From positions 3,502,979-3,566,978 of the forward strand of contig NC_087383.1 of the NCBI RefSeq assembly GCF_963675165.1: a stretch of DNA of 64,000 nucleotides. The letters are read 5' to 3'. The notes under the pieces are model-generated. The model was not told the origin of the DNA. It saw nothing but the letters and a program-made list of their open reading frames with translations, and ran no database searches. This document shows positions 60,801-64,000 of the stretch, one piece after another (position 1 is the first letter of the stretch; the number at the start of each line of letters is the position of its first letter). This DNA comes from Halichondria panicea (Eukaryota > Porifera > Demospongiae > Suberitida > Halichondriidae). Both the position numbers and the translations under genes were made by a program.

Positions 60801-63800
60801 CTCCGCCCACGTTTGAACTCTGCTAGCTACGTGTACTGATAGCATGCCCTCTCTTCTTTTATACGCCCTTGATTATAGTGTTCTAGTTCACTCACATCTC
60901 CGTCAGTGGCGATGGCCTCCGCGGCATCTGCCATAACTCCGAGAGTTTGGAATGCAAACACACACAGCTCCCTTGTACACACACAAGGCTGGGGGAGAGA
61001 TACAACACATGAGCTTCTGTACAAATACACACAGTTCCCTTGTACACACACAAGACTGGAGGGAGAGATACAACACATGAGTTTCTGTAACTTAATTACA
61101 AAGCTCATAAAATTAATTATAAGCAAAACAATATGGATGGTTGGCAAATTTGAGTACAAAATTAATGAGAGCTGTGAATGGAAATCAGATTGTGAAGTAC
61201 ATCAAGATAATGATGGAACATACGTGTGCATGTAGAGGGCTTAGCAATGTGAGCTAGTGAAGATTCTCAAATTGTTTACGTACCTTTATGAGACCAGTCT
61301 CAATGATGTGTCTCTCATCACAGATAACACAAAATTCGTTTAAAGTGCAGATACGGTTGAGACCATACTGCAAGCACTGCACAACAGATTGAGGGACATA
61401 ATGATTTAGAGCTACTTGAATGTGTGTAGAGTACGAACCTGAACCAAAAATCCATTCTCTAAACCAGGCAGCTTCTTGCAGGCCTGTGAGTGACAATCAC
61501 CAGTGAACAATGAGCACAAAGCATTACCACCCACACACATACACACTTTACTGTATATAGTGACTACCATTGATAGTGGAGTTGTTAAATATGGACATTT
61601 TTAGGACCCATGCATTGTATAAAAAAAAATGTCCTAAATGGTACAAACAAGACAAGAGATTTGAGGTTGAGGTTCTTGCGGGGCCTCTACATTTTGGGTT
61701 TGCACCAAGTTCAAAATTTGGGATTTACATAAAGCATTTCCCTAAGACGAAGTATTATTGAAGCTGCATCCAACATAATATTGTGAATACAAGCACTCAC
61801 CATGGGGTCTGATTCTTCACTCCCCTCAGGGGATCTCATCTGAGCACCCAGCGAGTCCTGGCGGGAGAACTGAGGGCTGTGAGAGAGAGGTGGTATTTAA
61901 ATCACATAACAATATTATCAGATGGATTTAGAGCCGTACCTTGTCACCAGTGTGCCTAGTTCTCCTGGCTTCTCCAGTCCAGCACAGGCCGAGGAAAGAT
62001 CGACATCACTCGCTGACGTATCCACTGAAGCAGAATACATTGGTGGTACTATTGATTAGTTTGCATCACTTACAGTCCACCCTGTTCTTTTCAATGTCAG
62101 CATTTGAGAGATTCTTCCATTGCGAAGCAACAAAGTTTTCAATTATCCTGATTAGCAAGTAAATCGATAAATGCCAATTAATCAATCACTCCTACTTTTT
62201 CAGTTGGTTTCCAATAGCAACCTTCTTCCTATCTACCTTGGAGCTAGTGGGTGACTGGAACACCTCTACCTTGGGCTCTGGAAAGGGAGGGGGGCATGTT
62301 GTGGCAATAGCTAGAACCATCATTACCAAGTGGACATGCACGGAATTTTATTAAAATCTTACTGTAATGTTCAGCATTACCGTCGTACATTTGCACATTC
62401 TTACCTACTCCATTGAGGTACTTGCTCATGGTCCTAACGTGCAGCATGATGACCAGAGGCTCTCTTACTTTGACTCCCCATGCCAGAGCTATGTTTTCCT
62501 GTGGGGACGATTTAAACAATGAGTGAGAGTTCGAGAATTAAATGAGTGTGATCGTTAACAATATTGAGAGTTACGATTAACATTGAGGTTACGGAATCAA
62601 CTCACATCCATGAAGTTATTGAGGTCAATGTTAAAGAAAATGTCCATTTCATCAATTCCAGCATGTATTCTACAATTGAGAACAGAAACGATCATTTACA
62701 TTTCAAAGGTGCTCTGGCCATTATTGGTTACCTTGTCTCAATGGAGTTTCTTCCAAACAGCTGCTGAACTCGGATAACGTCCTCCTCTATGAGTGGGTGG
62801 AGGGTGTCCTCCGTCTCGTAACCCTGGATACGGTAACAATCAGTAAATGTATACCCCTCTCACTAGAAAGTGAACTTACATCATATGAGTCAAAGTCGTC
62901 ATCATCAAAGTCACTGGCATCGGTAGTGTATTCAGAGCTAGCTACGGATACCTGGGGGTACAGAAATTGTGGTCTACATGCAGGTGATCCTACAACACAG
63001 CCAGGTTAATAGTCTCCTTAAGTAGCTTGTGTTTCAACCTGTACTGGCAGGACACTTCTTTAAGTATTGTCACTGTTGGTCTGCCAGAAGGGTAACCGCT
63101 ATAACTTACACAAAGTGTGACACTTGCAGGTTTTACCACACTTAGGCATACAGTGTGTAGGGAGTCTCACCTGTGTGTTGAGCTGTAGGCAGTCTAGTTG
63201 GAAGCTCTCGGGAATGGTTAACTGACGCTCCCTGCACCAATCTGAGTGTGTATGTGTACGTGTAGGAGTAATGAGACTGCTTCAGGAAATAGGGTATTAA
63301 TGTTAATTACATATGCACCACATGACTACGGATCATACAAAGAGTTGTTATATATTATATACATGTACATGTGCATGTACATGTACATGTGCATGTACAT
63401 GCATTTCGTATTTACCAATTAATTAAAATGGCGTGCTAAAGAGAGACTCACCACTCACGAGCGACTTCAGTGCCCACTCTGCTGATTCTGACACTGAGCG
63501 TATGCCTCCTCCCTCCTGACAAACTACGACACCATCTGTGTGTACGGGGTAATCAGAGTGCATGTGTGTGTGTGTGGGTGTGGGGGCATGTGTGTGTGTG
63601 TGTGTGTGGGTGTGGGGGCATGTGTGTGTGTGTGTGGGTGTGGGGGCATGTGTGTGTGGAGGGGGGTATAGATTACTAAGAGATATAAGCAGAGGAAAGG
63701 GGGAAGCTCCTTTGGTTGCAAGCTACTACTTAACAGACTACAAATGAAACACGATGAATTTTCGAAGTGTATATAATAAACAAAAATGTAGATATAGTAG

Positions 63801-63895
63801 AGGTTATATGTTTAGAAACTAACCCACACCCACAACACACACACCTACCGGGGTAGTCTGCTCCAGTGAGTATTGTGTAATGGCTGTTCAGCGAT
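57867..63895 (-). CDS. PARP6/PARP8-like mono-ADP-ribosyltransferase, 5' partial
   Basis: Transfers ADP-ribose from NAD+ to proteins. Exons in transcript order: 63849-63895, 63452-63535, 63171-63241, 62880-62951, 62732-62823, 62606-62669, 62405-62498, 62196-62277, 62074-62147, 61940-62024, 61801-61876, 61439-61483, 61284-61376, 60896-60988, 60452-60577, 60230-60295, 59909-59985, 59555-59603, 59381-59493, 59068-59140, 58824-58922, 58230-58293, 57867-58063. All phases agree; 644 residues are visible and further 5' exons lie beyond 64000. The N-terminal part has NIALAWGVKVREPLVIML and QLKKIIENFVASQWK; then the Cys-rich LNEFCVICDE...CVCTRELCVFAFQTLGVM segment. The catalytic domain has AFHGSNIENWHSIM (His) and HGAAHGSGVYLSPSSNVSFGY (Tyr), and DIWVCPNSDHVCTRFFFVF near the end. 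These match vertebrate PARP6 and PARP8 as I recall them; which of the two is closer was not decided. Confidence 0.93.
60666..60871. mobile_element. 206-bp near-perfect palindromic element
   Basis: CAAGGGCGTATAAAAGAAGA at the left is mirrored by TCTTCTTTTATACGCCCTTG at the right, and the arms continue with few mismatches (GAGCAGAGTTCAAACGTGGG against CCACGTTTGAACTCTGC) almost to the centre near 60768. It lies in the intron between exons 60896-60988 and 60452-60577 of the PARP-like gene. Confidence 0.85.
60961..61090. repeat. 67-bp tandem duplication covering part of a PARP exon
   Basis: The stretch 60961-61027 is followed by a second copy from 61028. Each contains, on the - strand, an acceptor CAG and the codons for CVCTRELCVF. 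The inner copy belongs to exon 60896-60988; the outer one reads on as VQKLMC instead of the conserved AFQTLGVM and has no donor in a suitable place. Confidence 0.75.
63355..63665. repeat. Simple repeats beside PARP exon 63452-63535
   Basis: An array of TACATGTGCATG-type units lies at about 63360-63405, and three imperfect units of GTGTGGGTGTGGGGGCATGT lie at about 63560-63660. Both are intronic, and the reading frames through them are low-complexity artefacts. Confidence 0.85.
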
Positions 63896-64000
63896 CTGTG
63901 GAGGTAGAAAACAACAAGGAGAGGACCAAAATAAAGTAGGCCTCTAAATAGCAGGAAGCATTGATAAGTGAATATGAAAATGTTGCGGGTCTTTCAATTC

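Noticed and set aside
63470-63747. Gly/Val/Cys-rich reading frames
   Set aside because: These come from the TG-rich simple repeat in a PARP intron.
1-64000. tRNA or rRNA genes
   Set aside because: No cloverleaf with A and B boxes and no rRNA core was recognised by eye; a covariance-model scan would be needed to be sure.

Overview
This window is animal nuclear DNA. It is AT-rich, and its intron-rich genes have GT-AG junctions, exons of 40-350 bp and many short introns. The gene set is purely metazoan: a lamin with a CaaX box, CatSper sperm-channel subunits, carotenoid oxygenases, a PARP6/8-type enzyme and an Ig-superfamily surface protein. The abundance of TACATGTA-type motifs, ATAATTATA runs and Kelch-like debris suggests a non-bilaterian animal, most likely a demosponge. 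That placement is inference. All exon models come from reading frame, splice phase and family conservation alone; no transcript evidence was available.

Layout. (1) 336-5076, + strand: 3' part of an unrecognised coiled-coil gene whose exon pairs were amplified in tandem. (2) 6260-32716, - strand: three tandem carotenoid cleavage oxygenase genes of the BCO1/BCO2 type (A 6260-12651, B 14533-23211, C 25824-32716). All have the same 14-exon plan (B's first exon is unresolved) and all four iron-binding histidine motifs. A and C begin with a mitochondrial-style presequence. (3) 33061-35870 and 37551-40018, + strand: two tandem CatSper2 genes, the first head-to-head with oxygenase C. (4) 40480-46601, + strand: a complete lamin. 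(5) 48074-52390, + strand: a five-domain Ig-like protein with a signal peptide and a GPI-type C-terminus. (6) 52391-55798: a gene-free block of related interspersed repeats. (7) 55799-56963, - strand: a D-2-hydroxyacid dehydrogenase with one intron. (8) 57867 to at least 63895, - strand: a PARP6/8-like ADP-ribosyltransferase whose 5' end lies outside the window.

The genes do not form one pathway. The coherent themes are local tandem duplication (coiled-coil exons, oxygenases, CatSper2) and heavy colonisation of introns and spacers by short non-autonomous DNA transposons. At least ten inverted-terminal-repeat or foldback families are visible. Two of them can be checked against an empty site in a paralogous copy, and one has a 9-bp target duplication. 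No CRISPR array, rRNA, tRNA or intact transposase gene was seen.
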